From Robbsia sp. KACC 23696 (lineage in GTDB: Bacteria > Pseudomonadota > Gammaproteobacteria > Burkholderiales > Burkholderiaceae), in assembly GCF_039852015.1 (NCBI RefSeq), contig NZ_CP156627.1, positions 186,001 to 250,000 on the forward strand: a stretch of DNA of 64,000 nt, read 5' to 3'. Made by a program: the position numbers and the translations under genes. The stretch's first letter is position 1. The number at the start of each line of letters is the position of its first letter. This document shows, in pieces, positions 63,551 through 64,000 of the stretch. The notes beneath the pieces were generated by a model, which searched no databases, had not been told where the DNA came from, and saw only the letters and a program-made list of their open reading frames with translations.

Positions 63551-64000
63551 TCAGAGCGTCAACAACCAGCCTTGTATCGCCGCTTTCTCAGCAGGATCCC
63601 ACTCGGATGCCGCGCCGCGCAAGGCGCGACACTGCAGCACCAGCATCATCGCGATCCGCAGTTTTTGCGGCGAAAGATCGCCTCCCGCGAGGATGCCCGC
63701 CTCCTGCAGGAAGCGTTGCGGGGGCACCGTGCCCCGCGCCGCCCGGCTCGACTGCACCACGACGACGCCGGCCGCTACCGCGGCACGATAGGCCGGCCAT
63801 TCCCCTGCCGACGGCCTGCCCGGTGCCAGGCCCGCGCCGATAATCGCGCGGGCCCCCGCCGCAACGTAGGCATCGATTGCCACGCTATCCGCACCGGCAT
63901 AGGAGAGCACGATATCGACGCGCGGAAAGGACACCGGCGTCGCGGCGTGCAGGATCGCGGACAGGTCGATGCCATACTCCCGCGAGCGTCCCGCGCCTGT
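63551..64000 (-). CDS. L-asparaginase family protein, C-terminal part (5' end beyond window)
   Basis: The frame is open for 150 codons to the right edge. The visible part is the asparaginase C-terminal domain: VDIVLSYAGADSVAIDAYVAAGARAIIGAGLAPGRPS, then VVVVQSSRAARGTVPP and GDLSPQKLRIAMMLVLQ, all typical of the type I/II asparaginase C-terminus. The catalytic N-terminal Thr residues lie outside the window. The enzyme would hydrolyse asparagine to aspartate and ammonia. Confidence 0.9.
   Translation of the reverse strand, partial: TGAGRSREYGIDLSAILHAATPVSFPRVDIVLSYAGADSVAIDAYVAAGARAIIGAGLAPGRPSAGEWPAYRAAVAAGVVVVQSSRAARGTVPPQRFLQEAGILAGGDLSPQKLRIAMMLVLQCRALRGAASEWDPAEKAAIQGWLLTL

Overview
The window is GC-rich bacterial DNA whose gene content (DUF4148 protein, FUSC-type efflux pumps, a gamma-alpha-beta FAD sugar dehydrogenase, many LysR/AraC regulators) points to a betaproteobacterium of the Burkholderiaceae. 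The genus cannot be fixed from the sequence alone. No rRNA, tRNA, CRISPR array or replication origin was seen.

Left accessory region (1-5471). This part is visibly richer in A+T than the rest. It holds the N-terminal 1030 codons of a secreted RHS/YD-repeat protein running off the left edge, an IS3-family element (IS407-like, orfA/orfB with a -1 frameshift site), a small immunity-like orphan gene, and a short remnant that looks like the tail of a polymorphic toxin. The backbone resumes at a stand-alone ThiE/TenI-like gene.

Backbone 5.5-30.8 kb. A metallo-beta-lactamase-fold hydrolase and a TetR regulator diverge around two matching operator-like palindromes. A PhyH-type dioxygenase lies beside an amino-acid ABC importer in which permease and ATPase are fused. 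Then come a LysR regulator, a DUF4148 protein, a FUSC exporter, two tandem paralogous lipoproteins, and a three-gene membrane sugar dehydrogenase (small subunit, GMC/FAD subunit with a Cys cluster, triheme cytochrome c). On the minus strand follow an 1118-residue fusion of a molybdopterin oxidoreductase with a flavin reductase and a 2Fe-2S ferredoxin domain, an Ldh/DpkA-type reductase, and an AtoE-type transporter with a divergent LysR. A second LysR and an MFS exporter close this part.

Signalling and membrane block 30.9-38.6 kb. Two hybrid histidine kinases face each other tail to tail. Two small membrane proteins and an AI-2E-family transporter with a long C-terminal extension follow.

Catabolic island 38.9-55.3 kb. 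A minimal AraC regulator overlaps an HAD dehalogenase gene, followed by a cupin protein, an Lrp/AsnC regulator and a double GNAT protein. A co-directional run then encodes a PuuB/OrdL-like FAD amine oxidase, a peptide/opine-type ABC importer (binding protein, two permeases, fused double ATPase), succinate-semialdehyde dehydrogenase, a YdiJ-type FAD/Fe-S 2-hydroxyacid dehydrogenase and GABA aminotransferase. The gene order suggests uptake of an amine or GABA-containing compound, oxidative release of GABA, and its conversion to succinate. This is the best candidate for an undescribed pathway.

Right end 55.4-64 kb. A quinone-oxidoreductase-like gene diverges from an AraC gene. A complete FUSC-DUF1656-HlyD-NodT efflux operon follows, with the FUSC start beside an A8 tract, then a hypothetical protein and the C-terminal part of an L-asparaginase cut by the window edge.
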